Notes: generated by a model not told the origin, from the letters alone. 64,000 nucleotides of DNA from Saccharothrix sp. S26 (GCF_021390395.1 NZ_JAJUWT010000003.1:248001-312000), one strand, 5' to 3'. Positions 12,201-21,543 are shown, counted from the stretch's first letter. Translations and numbers: made by a program.

Positions 12201-13424
12201 TCAGCGGCCGCGGCGGCGGAGTTCGGTGGCCAGCAGGGGCATCAGCTCGTCCACGAACGCGCAGTCGTAGCCCTGGCCCGCGACCAAGGACGTGGCGAAC
12301 TTGGTCTTGGCCACCTCCTCCGACGACGCGCCGATCATGCCGTCGAGCGCGATGCCGACCTCCTCCAGCACCCGGTCCACCTGCGACGTCCGGTACCCGC
12401 GCTGCGCCGGCCCCGCCAACGGGATCTTGATCAGGCGCAACTGCTTCCACGACGTGATCGCCGGGAGCGCGCTCGGCCGCAACGGTCCCTCGCCCAACTG
12501 CTTCTCCACCCGCGCCAGGAACGCGTCCACCTCGGTCTCGTCGTACCCGCGCCGGCCGAACATGGGCCGGCTGAAGCGGACCTCGCGGACCTCGCGGGCG
12601 GTCAGGTCGTCCTGGCCGAGCAGCGTGTTCTCGATCCGGTCCAGGAACTTGTCCACCTGCGACTCCTGGTAGCCGCGGCGTCCGCGCGGCGGTTTGCCGA
12701 ACGCGGCGGTGCGGACGTCACGGGCGGTCAACGGGCGCGTGCCGGGGCCCGGACGAGGCCGGACCGGAGGAGCCGGCGGGGCAGGCGTCGGGGCGAACGA
12801 GGAGGGTGGCGCGGGCATCCGCTCCAACGTGACCACGACCAGGTCGAGGAACGTGTCCACGTCGTCCTCGTCGTACCCGATCTGGCCGGGCGGGGCGTAG
12901 CTGAACTCGAAGTCCTGCACCTCGCGGGCGGTCAGGTCGTCACGACCCGCCAGGGTGTTCTCGATCCGGTCGAGGAACGCGTCGATCTCGCCCTCGTGGT
13001 AGCCGCGGTTGCCCGGTCTGGGCTTGTGGAACCGCACCCCGCGCACGTCCTGCGGCGTCAGTCGGGCCGCGGGTCTCATCCCGGTCGACGTGGCGTGCGC
13101 GCCCTGCGCCGGGGCGGTGGCCTGGCGTCGCTGGGGCGTGGAGCCGAGCGTCTCGGCCACCAGGTCCATGAACGCGTCGACCTCGGCCGCGTAGTAGCCG
13201 GGCCGCGCGGGTCTGAACCGCACCCGCCGCACGTCCTGCTCGGTCACGTCGTCACGGCCCAGCAGGGTCGCCTCGATGCGGTCCAGGAAGGTGTCCACCT
13301 GACCCTCGTCGTACCCCGGTTGGCCGGGCGGCGGGCGGTGGAAGGCGACCTGCCGCAGATCCTGCGCGCCCAACAGCGGCGCCGGATGGGCCGGCAGGTG
13401 CTGACGAGCGTCGAACCCGACCAC
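12201..13424 (-). CDS. DivIVA-motif protein with eight tandem repeats
   Basis: 407 residues made of about eight copies of a 30-40 residue unit: a short strand (VxFxxPxxGxRGY), an acidic turn, then VDxFLDRIExTL. Examples are GYDEGQVDTFLDRIEATL, GYHEGEIDAFLDRIENTL and GYQESQVDKFLDRIENTL; the seventh and eighth are diverged. The unit corresponds to the N-terminal DivIVA-type motif, which in DivIVA/Wag31 targets curved membrane at poles and septa, but no long coiled coil is present. A Pro-rich linker separates repeats 4 and 5. GTG at 13424 has a strong AAGGAGG 8 nt upstream. A four-repeat relative is encoded at 15782-16390. Function is not known; multivalent membrane or polar scaffolding is an inference. 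Confidence 0.85.
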   Translation of the reverse strand: MVGFDARQHLPAHPAPLLGAQDLRQVAFHRPPPGQPGYDEGQVDTFLDRIEATLLGRDDVTEQDVRRVRFRPARPGYYAAEVDAFMDLVAETLGSTPQRRQATAPAQGAHATSTGMRPAARLTPQDVRGVRFHKPRPGNRGYHEGEIDAFLDRIENTLAGRDDLTAREVQDFEFSYAPPGQIGYDEDDVDTFLDLVVVTLERMPAPPSSFAPTPAPPAPPVRPRPGPGTRPLTARDVRTAAFGKPPRGRRGYQESQVDKFLDRIENTLLGQDDLTAREVREVRFSRPMFGRRGYDETEVDAFLARVEKQLGEGPLRPSALPAITSWKQLRLIKIPLAGPAQRGYRTSQVDRVLEEVGIALDGMIGASSEEVAKTKFATSLVAGQGYDCAFVDELMPLLATELRRRGR

Positions 13425-13518
13425 CCCGTTACCTCCTTCGTGTGGTGTACCGGGGAGTATCGCCGCCCGATGCGCCCGATGTTTCGCCCTATCGGCTCAA
13501 TGCGTCGGAAGATCGCTC

Positions 13519-13524
13519 TACCCT
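13519..13524 (+). promoter_or_regulatory. -10 box of the acyl-AMP ligase gene (leaderless)
   Basis: TACCCT lies 7 nt before the ATG at 13532, with no Shine-Dalgarno. It supports that ATG over the in-frame GTG at 13442. Confidence 0.5.
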
Positions 13525-13531
13525 GACGGGC

Positions 13532-15181
13532 ATGAGCCGGTTCGTGGACACGATGGTGGCAACCGCTACGGGTGCCGGAGGGCGGGCGCGGGGCATGACC
13601 ACGGGGGAGCCGAACGCTCCCGTCCGCAGGTCGTGGGCGGAGGTGCACCAGCAGGCCACCCGCATGGCCGGCGCGCTGGTCGCCGGAGGGGTGGCGCGCG
13701 GCGAGTCGATCGCGGTGCTCGCGGGCGACCCCGCCGAGATCGCGCCCGCCGTGCAGGCGGTGTGGCTGGCCGGCGGCAGCACGACCATGCTGCACCAGCC
13801 GACGGCCCGCACCGACCTCGCCGAGTGGGCCGCCGACACGTTGCGCGTGCTGGGCATGATCGGCGCGAAGCTGGTGCTGCTGGGCGCGCCGTTCGACGCG
13901 CTGTCGGGCGTGCTGGACGAGCACGGCGTCGCCTACCGCGAGCTGGCCGAGCTGGACGGCGAGCCGCTGGCCGCGCCCGTCGACGTCGACGAGGACATGC
14001 CCGCGCTGCTCCAGCTCACCAGCGGCTCGACGGCCGACCCGAAGGCCGTCCGCATCACGCACGGCAACCTGTGGTCCAACGCCAAGGCCATGGAGACCGC
14101 GGCCCGGCTCGACCCGGAGACCGACCGGATGGTGTCCTGGCTGCCGCTGTTCCACGACATGGGCATGGTCGGCTTCCTGACCGTGCCCATGCTGTTCGGC
14201 ATCGACCTGGTCAAGGTCACGCCGGTCGACTTCCTCGGCCGCCCCACCCTGTGGCCGGACCTGATCAGCCGCTACCAGGGCACGATCACCGCCGCGCCGA
14301 ACTTCGCCTACGCCATCGCCGCCCGGCGCATGCAGGGCGTGGACGACGGCGCGTTCGACCTGTCGACGCTGCGGATCGCGCTCAACGGCGCGGAGCCCAT
14401 CGACCCGGCCGCGGTGAAGACGTTCACCGACGCGGGCGCGCGGTTCGGGCTGCGCCCCGAGTGCGTGCTGTGCGCCTACGGCATGGCGGAGACGACGTTG
14501 GGCGTCGCGTTCGCGCCCGTGTTCACCGGCATCTCGGTCGACGTGGTCGACCCGGAGGAGCTGGAAGCGGGTCACCGCGCCGTGCCCGTGCCGCCGGACA
14601 GCCCGAATGCGCGGGCGTTCCCGCTGCTCGGGCCGCCGTTGCCGGGCCTGGAGGTGCAGGTCGTGGACGACGAGGGCAAGGTGCTCGGCGAGCGCGAGGT
14701 CGGGCAGCTGCGGGTGCGCGGCGAGGCCGTGACGCCCGGCTACCTCACCGTGAACGGCCCGCAGGCCACCCAGGACGCCGAGGGCTGGCTGGACACCGGT
14801 GACGAGGGGTACGTGGTGGACGGCCAGGTCGTCGTCTGCGGGCGGCGCAAGGACGTGATCATCATGGGTGGTCGCAACATCTACCCCACGGACATCGAGC
14901 GTGCTGCGACGTCCGTGGAGGGGGTGCGTGCGGGCAACGCGGTGGCCGTGCGGCTGGACGCGGGGACGCGCCGCGAGCGGTTCGCGGTGGTGGTCGAGTC
15001 GAAGCTGGCCGGTGAGGACGACGCGGTGCGCGCGCTGAGCAAGGAGATCAGCGCGCGGGTCGTGGACGCGGTGGGGCTGCGACCGTTCTCGGTGGTCGTG
15101 CTCAAGCCCGGCAGCCTGCCCAAGACCCCGTCGGGCAAGCTCCGCCGTTCCGCCGCGGCCGCCCTGGTGCCGGTGGGCTGA
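13532..15181 (+). CDS. Fatty-acyl-AMP ligase / acyl-CoA synthetase
   Basis: Adenylate-forming enzyme of 549 residues that activates a carboxylic acid, probably a fatty acid, as acyl-AMP. The A3 loop is LTSGSTADPKAVRITHGN, A5 is AYGMAETTLGVAF, A7/A8 is GWLDTGDEGYVVDGQVVVCG then RRKDVIIMGGRNIYP, and the catalytic Lys lies in TPSGKLRRSAAA. The position between ispE and pth matches pks16 (Rv1013) in M. tuberculosis, which despite its name belongs to this family. Whether the product is acyl-CoA or acyl-AMP handed to a carrier cannot be decided here. The next gene, pth, is convergent. Confidence 0.88.
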   Translation: MSRFVDTMVATATGAGGRARGMTTGEPNAPVRRSWAEVHQQATRMAGALVAGGVARGESIAVLAGDPAEIAPAVQAVWLAGGSTTMLHQPTARTDLAEWAADTLRVLGMIGAKLVLLGAPFDALSGVLDEHGVAYRELAELDGEPLAAPVDVDEDMPALLQLTSGSTADPKAVRITHGNLWSNAKAMETAARLDPETDRMVSWLPLFHDMGMVGFLTVPMLFGIDLVKVTPVDFLGRPTLWPDLISRYQGTITAAPNFAYAIAARRMQGVDDGAFDLSTLRIALNGAEPIDPAAVKTFTDAGARFGLRPECVLCAYGMAETTLGVAFAPVFTGISVDVVDPEELEAGHRAVPVPPDSPNARAFPLLGPPLPGLEVQVVDDEGKVLGEREVGQLRVRGEAVTPGYLTVNGPQATQDAEGWLDTGDEGYVVDGQVVVCGRRKDVIIMGGRNIYPTDIERAATSVEGVRAGNAVAVRLDAGTRRERFAVVVESKLAGEDDAVRALSKEISARVVDAVGLRPFSVVVLKPGSLPKTPSGKLRRSAAAALVPVG

Positions 15182-15188
15182 GGCTCGC

Positions 15189-15236
15189 GCTCAGCGAAAT
15201 CTGTGCTCAGCGGAACTTGTGCTCAGTGGAACTTGT
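15189..15236. repeat. 16-nt tandem repeat, three copies, at the 3' end of pth
   Basis: Three head-to-tail units: GCTCAGCGAAATCTGT, GCTCAGCGGAACTTGT and GCTCAGTGGAACTTGT. The third contains the pth stop codon and last codons (NKFH-stop on the minus strand); the other two lie past the stop. Stepwise duplication of the pth terminus is the simplest origin. Confidence 0.75.
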
Positions 15237-15792
15237 TCTGGGCGGCTTCCAGACCCAGTTCCAGCAGCGCCTCCACGGCGTCCGCCGCCCGGTCCAGCTC
15301 CAGCGCCAACTGCTTGCGCTCCACGAGGGAGAAGTCGCGCAGGACGTAGTCCGCCGGGTCCATGCGACCCGGCGGCCGGTCCACGCCGAACCGCACCCGG
15401 TGGTAGTCCTTGGTGCCCAACGACTTCGTGATCGACCGCAGCCCGTTGTGCCCGTTCTCGCCGCCGCCGAGCTTGAGCCGCACCGTCGCGAACGGCAGGT
15501 CCAGCTCGTCGTGCACGACGATGATCGACGACGGCGGCACCTTGTAGAAGTTCGCCGTGCCCGCCACCGGCCCGCCGGAGGTGTTCATGTAGCCGCGCGG
15601 CTTGGCCAGCACGACCCGGCGGCCGGCCAACCGGCCTTCCACCACCTCGGCCCCGCCCTTGTGGGCCTTGAACCTGCCGCCCACCCGCGCGGCCAGCTCG
15701 TCCACCACGAGGAAGCCGACGTTGTGCCGGTTGCCCTCGTACTTGGGGCCGGAGTTGCCCAGCCCGACGACCAGGGCGACGTCATCGACCAC
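15223..15792 (-). CDS. pth: Peptidyl-tRNA hydrolase
   Basis: Releases tRNA from peptidyl-tRNA dropped by ribosomes; 189 residues, normal for the family. Landmarks are [20 protein letters not shown] with the catalytic His, [39 protein letters not shown] and the Asn/His-rich active site region. GTG at 15792 overlaps the stop of the upstream DivIVA-motif gene by 11 bp, indicating cotranscription with rplY. The 3' end carries a 16-nt duplication. Confidence 0.96.
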   Translation of the reverse strand: MVDDVALVVGLGNSGPKYEGNRHNVGFLVVDELAARVGGRFKAHKGGAEVVEGRLAGRRVVLAKPRGYMNTSGGPVAGTANFYKVPPSSIIVVHDELDLPFATVRLKLGGGENGHNGLRSITKSLGTKDYHRVRFGVDRPPGRMDPADYVLRDFSLVERKQLALELDRAADAVEALLELGLEAAQNKFH

Positions 15793-16390
15793 GGAACCGC
15801 AACTCCTGCTCCAGCTCGTCCAACAGGGCGTCCACCGCGCGCACCTGGTAGCCCCGCCGCAGCCCGGACGTGGTGGTGAACCTGGTGTGGCGCACCTCGC
15901 CCGAGGTCATCCGACCCCGCCCGTCCAGCGTCGCGGCGGCCCGGCCGAGGAACGCGTCGACTTCGCCGCGATCGTAGCCGTTGGGCGAGCGCGGCAGCTT
16001 CACCGCCAGCAACGCCTCACCGGTCTGCAACGTGGTCGGCGGCACGTGCCCGGACCGCAGCTGGTGCTCGCACGCGGTCAGGAAGTCGTCCACGGCCCGC
16101 TGGTCGTAGCCGCCCGCGATCTCCGTGAACACGATCGTGCGCACCTGGTCGGGGTGCAGCTTCGCCCGCCCGGCGAGCGCGTCGGCGATGCGCAGCACGA
16201 ACGCGTCCACCTGCGCCGGGTCGTAGCCCTTGCCCCGCTTGCGGGGGAAGCGGGTGGCGCGCACCTGCGCCGGGCTGAGGAACGGCAACGGCACGCCACC
16301 CCAGCCGTGCGGCGGGGGAGGCGTGCCGTTGGAGTTGCCCGACGTGATGGGCTCAGCCTTCTTCGGTGGCCTCGGACTCGGTGGCCTCAC
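15782..16390 (-). CDS. DivIVA-motif protein with four tandem repeats
   Basis: Up to 202 residues; a short Pro/Gly-rich N-terminus precedes four DivIVA-like units: [54 protein letters not shown] and [18 protein letters not shown]. It is a shorter relative of the protein at 12201-13424. The longest frame starts at a GTG at 16390 inside the rplY 3' end; a shorter form from GTG at 16294 would avoid the overlap and still contain all repeats. It sits between rplY and pth, which are adjacent in most actinobacteria, and overlaps pth. Function is unknown. Confidence 0.75.
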   Translation of the reverse strand: MRPPSPRPPKKAEPITSGNSNGTPPPPHGWGGVPLPFLSPAQVRATRFPRKRGKGYDPAQVDAFVLRIADALAGRAKLHPDQVRTIVFTEIAGGYDQRAVDDFLTACEHQLRSGHVPPTTLQTGEALLAVKLPRSPNGYDRGEVDAFLGRAAATLDGRGRMTSGEVRHTRFTTTSGLRRGYQVRAVDALLDELEQELRFRGR

Positions 16391-16958
16391 CGGTGTCGCC
16401 GTCCAGCTCGGCGGCGGTCGGCGCGGCGTTCACCGCGAGGACCATCGCTTCACCGTCGGTCACCAGGGTGGTGCCGGCGGGCAGCGACAGGTCGGAGGCG
16501 TGCACCTGGGTGCCGGCCTCCAGGCCCTCGATGGAGTACTCGACCTGCTCGGGGATGTTCAGCGCGTCGGCCTCCACCTGGATGGTGGTGAGGTCCTGCG
16601 TGAGCAGGGTCGCCGCGGCCGGGTCGCCGGTGAGGACGATCGGCACCTCGACGGTGACCTTCTCGCCCCGCTGCACCAGCAGCAGGTCGACGTGCTCGAT
16701 GTAGTTCTTGATGGGGTGCGTGGTGACGGTCTTGGTCAGCGCCAGCTCGGTGGAGGACTCGATGTCCAGCGTGAGAACTGCGTTCTGACCGTGCTCACGG
16801 ACGACACGGGCGAACTCCAGCGCCGGCAGGGCCAGGTGCTTCGGGTCGGAACCGTGGCCATAGAGCACCGCGGGGATCTTGCCGGCGCGGCGGGTGCGGC
16901 GGGCGGCGCCCTTGCCGAACTCGGTGCGCTGCTCTGCGGCGAGACGGACCTCGGACAC
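16353..16958 (-). CDS. rplY: 50S ribosomal protein L25/general stress protein Ctc
   Basis: Binds 5S rRNA in the large ribosomal subunit; 201 residues, the long Ctc form. The N-terminal L25 domain has KGAARRTRRAGKIPAVLYGHG, then the conserved HIDLL-like segment (YIEHVDLLLVQRGEKVTVEVP), and a C-terminal beta domain (TPAAAEL type, Glu-rich tail). GTG at 16958 has GGAG about 10 nt upstream. In relatives rplY follows prs; here a 4.4-kb NTPase gene lies between. The 229-bp upstream gap probably carries its own promoter but no clear box was picked. Confidence 0.95.
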   Translation of the reverse strand: MSEVRLAAEQRTEFGKGAARRTRRAGKIPAVLYGHGSDPKHLALPALEFARVVREHGQNAVLTLDIESSTELALTKTVTTHPIKNYIEHVDLLLVQRGEKVTVEVPIVLTGDPAAATLLTQDLTTIQVEADALNIPEQVEYSIEGLEAGTQVHASDLSLPAGTTLVTDGEAMVLAVNAAPTAAELDGDTGEATESEATEEG

Positions 16959-17187
16959 GGTGGGGCTCTCCTAACGGTCTGGCCTGGTAAACGTCGGCGG
17001 GTGCGTCGGGCGGGGCGAAGCGTGGGTTGGCCTGCGGCGGCGGGCGGCGCGGAGGGTGAACACGCGCGGCATCACAACCGCCGCGTCGATCACGCCGAGC
17101 GTGATGCTCGCCCTCGCCGAGGCAACCTGGCCAGTGTAGGCCCGACCGCGGGACGGGGCCTAATCGGGGTCCGCGGGCGGGCCCGGG

Positions 17188-20100
17188 CTAGGCCGAACGG
17201 CTCGCGCGGGCGATAGCGGCCAGTTCCCCGATCATGGCTGGGAGCGCTTCCGGTACCTCTCGGCACAGGACGTCGATGTTGTACGTCCAGTCTTCGTTCG
17301 CGATGGCACGGGCGAGCAGCCGTCGTCCCGTCCCTGGTTCGAGGTCTTCGACCAGGCTTGTCGCATTGACCGTCATCTCAGCGACCGTGATCGAATCGGC
17401 GATCATCGCGGCGCGGGTTCGGTCGCCCGACCACGCGAACGCCGTGGCCACCGCATAAAGCGCGTCACCGCGGTGCTTGGGAGTCGTGATCGAGTGGGCG
17501 AGGTCCACGGCCCGGTCGTGGTCGCCGAAGGCGATGACGGCCTCGGCGACCGAGACGAGCGCTGAGCTCCGGTGGAATGCCTCGCCGATCGAGCGGGCCA
17601 ACGCTTCAGCGCGGTCCAGCAGCCGCGCCGCCCGGTCGAAACAGCCTGCGTCGGTCATCGAGTCGATCGCGCTCTTCAACGGCCGGGCGGAGTGCTCGGT
17701 TTCGATCAACGACAAGGCAAGTCGTTCGGCCCGGTCCAGGTCACCCGCTCTGATCGCCGCGTCCACCACCAAGCCCATCATCGATCCGCGGTTGAAGCGC
17801 GTGACGGTGCGGTGGACCAGTGCCTCGGCCCGGTCAAGGTCACCGGACGCGATCGCGATCTCGACGTTCAGCTCGGCCGGCAGCCCGTCGTGGTCCTCGG
17901 CTTCCCAGTCCGCTACGAGCTGTGCCGCCCGTTCGTGGTTGCCGGTGGCGATCACCCTTCGCACCATGTTGGTGACCGCGAATCTCCGACGAGCGGCTTC
18001 GGGGATGGCAGCGATGAGCGCCGTCGCCCGGTCCAGGTCTCCTGTCGTGATCGCCGCCTTGACCAGCGACTCGAACATCAGGCTCCGGTAGCCGGGGTCA
18101 GCGATGGAACGGGCCAGCGCCTCGGCGTGGTCGAAGTCGCCGTTCGCGAGCGCCGCGTGGACCGACGACGCGACTGACTTCTCCTCCGGCTCGGCCGAAC
18201 CGGTGGTACTCCGTCGCGCTGTGCGGCGAAACACGAACGCGGCCGTGTCGACCCTGCTCAGAGCAGAGTCACGGATGGGTGGGTCGCTGATCGAGTAGGC
18301 GAGGGCTTCCGCCTCGGTGACGTCTCCCGCCATCCCGACGTCCAGAACGAGGTCGTTGATCGCCCGGTCCCGCTGGTACGTGTCACTGATGCCTCGGGCG
18401 GTGGCCTTGGCCTTGTCGAGCAGCGTCTGGGCGCGTTCCGGATCGATCTGTCGCGCGGACGCGAACAGCTTGCTCAACGCCCTGCTCCGGTGTGCCGCGT
18501 CGGTGATGGAGTCGGCCAACGCCTCGGCCCGCCCGAGGTCGCCGATGCGGACGACCTCCCTGATCACAGGCGTCAGCATGTTGCCTTGCCAGTCGGTGTC
18601 TGCCGTGTGCCGTGCCAAGGCCGTAGCGAGCTGAAGTGCTCTTGTCGCCCGTTCCACATCGCCGCTCGCGGTTGCCGCCCTGATGACAGCGACCAGGGCC
18701 CGCCCCTTGTAGGCGGACCTCGAGATCGACCGGGTGAGTGACTCTGCTCGGTCGAGGTCACCGGCGGCGACCGCGGCTCGAGCTATCAGGACGATCGCCT
18801 GGTCCCGATAGGTGGTGCTGGTGATCGACTCCACCACCTGCCGGACTCGGCTGACTTCACCGACCGCGACCCCCGCCTGGACGACGGCGTAGAGCGCCTC
18901 GCTCCTGCGCCTGGCATCGGGCATGGCGTGAGCGGACGCCGTGGCCCGGGCGAAGAGCCGGTCGACCCGCGCCTCGTCCCCGGCCGCGGTCGCCGCCCGC
19001 ACCGCCGCCGCCAACGCCTGCCCGTGGCGCACCGAGGCGTCGGTGAAGTCGGCGAGCGCTTCGATGCGATCGAGGAAACCGGGGACTCGATCGAGGTGGC
19101 CAAGGCGGAGCGCGCTCTCCGTCAACACCTGCAACGCCCGGCCGCGGTGGCGCACGTCGGTGATGGCCGCGGTCAGCGCGTCCGCGCCGTCGAAGTCATC
19201 GGCGGCGATGGCCGCGTAGATCGCGGTGAGCAGGGCGCGCCCCTGGTTCATCCCGGCCACGAGCCGGCCCAGGCTGGCCCTTCTGAGCAAGTCGGCTTCC
19301 AGGTCCGGATCGTCGGAGGCCATCACCCCGCGCACCGCCGAGGTGAGCGACTGGCCTGGGTCGGTGGCGTCGGTGGTGGCCCTCATCGCCACCAGCGCTC
19401 GGTCGAAGGCCGCGCTCCCCTGCCTTGCCCAGGGCACGTGGACCAGGGCGGAGAACCGCCGCGAGGTGTCCATGATCCGCTCGGCCGACATCGACGCGTG
19501 CTCCAGATCGCCCCTCTCGACCAGGTGCCGGACGACGGTGGTCAGCGCCCGTCCTTGAGCCGCGGTGTCGGCGATCTCCAAGGCCAGCGCCTCCGCGCGA
19601 TCGAGGTCGTCGCCGGCCACCGCCTCGACTACGGCCAGCAACGCCAGACCCCGGCTCCGGGTGTCCTCGATCGCATGGGCCAGCCTGATCGCCCGGTCGA
19701 GGTTCCCCCTCGCGGCCGCAGCGACCACCACGGCACGGAGCGCCTCCCCCCGGAATCGCTGGTGGACGATCGACCCGGCCAAGTGTTCGGCGTGGCCGTG
19801 CTCACCGAGCTCGATCAGCGACCGGACCACGGACGTGAGCGCCGCACCCTGCCGGCGGCTGTCCTTGACCAGCTGGAAGGTCGTCTCGGCACGGGTGATC
19901 AGGACACGTGCCCGGTCGAGGTCACCGCGGTCCACGATCGCTGCCACGACGGACTCGAGGGCGTCGCTGTGGTAAGGCAGATCACCGATGGACGAGGTCA
20001 GGTCGACAGCCCGGTCCAGGTCACCGAGCCTGATCACCGCCTCGACAGCCGCGCGCAGTGCCCGGTCCCGTTCGTTGCTCGTGGTGACAGAGGTCGCCAG

Positions 20101-21543
20101 CGATTCGGCGCGGTCGACGTGGCCGATGCCGGCCCACAGCGCCGGCAGATCACGTGGTAGCCACTTGTTGCGGCCGGTGAGGTGGTCACGGTGCACAGCC
20201 AGCCGCGCCATCGCCGTCAGGTTCGGTGTCTCGTCGGACAGCATGAACTGCTGGGTGGCCGCGATCTCGGCCAACGCCGCCGCGTCGCCGCCGGACACCT
20301 CCAGCATGCGGTCGTGGCGGGCCGGGTCGATGCAGCACCCGAGCATGCGGTCGAGGTCTTTGGTGCTGGTCAGCATCGCGAAGTAGCCGCGCAACAGGTA
20401 CTCGGGGGTGTCGGTCGGCCACCGGCGGTCACGGTAGGTGTCGGCCCAGCCGTGGAGGCGATCGCGGTAGTCGCGCATGCGGGACGCGCCGAGCATATCG
20501 ATGGCCTTCAGGTGCAGTTCCTCGTGGCCGAGCAGGTAGACGTCCGGCGACCGTCCCGGCTCGTAATGGGCATCCCGCCTGCGGAAGCTGCGGCCTGTCA
20601 CGGTGCGCAGGTGGTCGTCGACGTCCCACGTCGACCAGCCCGTCAGCTCCGCCAGGTCGGCCGCGGTGAGGCCGCCGCCTGCGGCGGTGAGCAGGCCGAG
20701 CAGGTCGTGCTCGGCCGACGTGCCGTGCAGGAGGCGTTTCAACTCGCGTTCCATGTCGGCGCGCTCGGCCTGGGCCGCCGGGGACCTGGTCAACGGGCGC
20801 GCGATGTCCGGCACCCGCAGCGGGTGGTGGTCGGGGACGTCGGCCGGGATCGGCGGGTCGGGGCGGCCGGCGACGATCACCCGCATACCCGCCGGTGGGG
20901 CGATCGGCAGCAGGGCCGCGATGCTGTGCGCGTCCGGGCCCGTGGTCACGCCCCGGTCCTCGTCCAGGCCGTCCACCAGGAGCACGAAGTGCTCGCCGCG
21001 GTCGCGACAGGCCTTGGCCGCATCGTCCAGCAGACCGAGCAGGTGGGCCTCGCGGGTCGCCTCGGTCAACAGCGGCGGAAGGTCCTGGCCGAGGATGGTG
21101 ACCAGTTGTTCCAGCACGTTTTCGATGAAGGCGTTCCGGTCGTTCTGCGCGGCGAGACGGGCCGTGACGAAGAACGAGACCACCCGGACACCCGGGGGAG
21201 GGTCCAGGACGAACGTCGACATCAGTGCCGACTTGCCTGACCACGCCGCCGCCCGCCACCAGCGGTAACCGCCGGCGGTCGAGGGGGATGTGCAGAACGC
21301 CGCCAGGTCGGCCAGCTCGGCCTCCCGACCGACCAGCCTCGGCGGTGCGATGCGCCGCACCTGCTCCCGGTACCGGGTCTTCACCGGTGCGCCGGTCACC
21401 AGGTTCACGTCGCCGTGCACGACGCCGATCTGCGCCACCGAACCGTGCACCGTGCCGGCCACGGAGTTGGACGACGAACGGCCCGACGCAAGGGGTGCGC
21501 CGGGCCGTTCATGTTCGAGCGCCATCCGGGGATCATCCCGCAC
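17188..21543 (-). CDS. STAND-type NTPase with long helical repeat array
   Basis: 1451 residues, not matched to a named protein. Residues 30-50 hold a Gly/His/Val motif (GTVHGSVAQIGVVHGDVNLV) seen ahead of many actinobacterial STAND ATPases. A P-loop AAAWSGKS (98-105) and Walker B VLLVDGLDED (187-196) define a NACHT/AAA-like domain, followed by a winged-helix-like region (LTAADLAELTGWSTWDVDDHL). From about residue 490 to the end runs an array of roughly 25 TPR-like units of 34-36 residues (GDLDRAEALA..SI....RGRALxAVV). No N-terminal effector domain is visible. The start (GTG 21543, or ATG 21525) is 13-31 nt after the prs stop, so it is probably cotranscribed with glmU-prs. STAND proteins commonly sense ligands and oligomerise, often in phage defence or signalling; the role here is an inference. 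Confidence 0.8.
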   Translation of the reverse strand: MRDDPRMALEHERPGAPLASGRSSSNSVAGTVHGSVAQIGVVHGDVNLVTGAPVKTRYREQVRRIAPPRLVGREAELADLAAFCTSPSTAGGYRWWRAAAWSGKSALMSTFVLDPPPGVRVVSFFVTARLAAQNDRNAFIENVLEQLVTILGQDLPPLLTEATREAHLLGLLDDAAKACRDRGEHFVLLVDGLDEDRGVTTGPDAHSIAALLPIAPPAGMRVIVAGRPDPPIPADVPDHHPLRVPDIARPLTRSPAAQAERADMERELKRLLHGTSAEHDLLGLLTAAGGGLTAADLAELTGWSTWDVDDHLRTVTGRSFRRRDAHYEPGRSPDVYLLGHEELHLKAIDMLGASRMRDYRDRLHGWADTYRDRRWPTDTPEYLLRGYFAMLTSTKDLDRMLGCCIDPARHDRMLEVSGGDAAALAEIAATQQFMLSDETPNLTAMARLAVHRDHLTGRNKWLPRDLPALWAGIGHVDRAESLATSVTTSNERDRALRAAVEAVIRLGDLDRAVDLTSSIGDLPYHSDALESVVAAIVDRGDLDRARVLITRAETTFQLVKDSRRQGAALTSVVRSLIELGEHGHAEHLAGSIVHQRFRGEALRAVVVAAAARGNLDRAIRLAHAIEDTRSRGLALLAVVEAVAGDDLDRAEALALEIADTAAQGRALTTVVRHLVERGDLEHASMSAERIMDTSRRFSALVHVPWARQGSAAFDRALVAMRATTDATDPGQSLTSAVRGVMASDDPDLEADLLRRASLGRLVAGMNQGRALLTAIYAAIAADDFDGADALTAAITDVRHRGRALQVLTESALRLGHLDRVPGFLDRIEALADFTDASVRHGQALAAAVRAATAAGDEARVDRLFARATASAHAMPDARRRSEALYAVVQAGVAVGEVSRVRQVVESITSTTYRDQAIVLIARAAVAAGDLDRAESLTRSISRSAYKGRALVAVIRAATASGDVERATRALQLATALARHTADTDWQGNMLTPVIREVVRIGDLGRAEALADSITDAAHRSRALSKLFASARQIDPERAQTLLDKAKATARGISDTYQRDRAINDLVLDVGMAGDVTEAEALAYSISDPPIRDSALSRVDTAAFVFRRTARRSTTGSAEPEEKSVASSVHAALANGDFDHAEALARSIADPGYRSLMFESLVKAAITTGDLDRATALIAAIPEAARRRFAVTNMVRRVIATGNHERAAQLVADWEAEDHDGLPAELNVEIAIASGDLDRAEALVHRTVTRFNRGSMMGLVVDAAIRAGDLDRAERLALSLIETEHSARPLKSAIDSMTDAGCFDRAARLLDRAEALARSIGEAFHRSSALVSVAEAVIAFGDHDRAVDLAHSITTPKHRGDALYAVATAFAWSGDRTRAAMIADSITVAEMTVNATSLVEDLEPGTGRRLLARAIANEDWTYNIDVLCREVPEALPAMIGELAAIARASRSA

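Noticed and set aside
13532-15181. Polyketide synthase or biosynthetic gene cluster entry
   Set aside because: The mycobacterial equivalent is named pks16, but only an adenylate-forming enzyme is present, with no ketosynthase or carrier protein nearby.
17188-21543. Prophage or integrative element around the STAND NTPase
   Set aside because: No integrase, attachment-site repeat or transposase was seen and flanking operon genes are intact.
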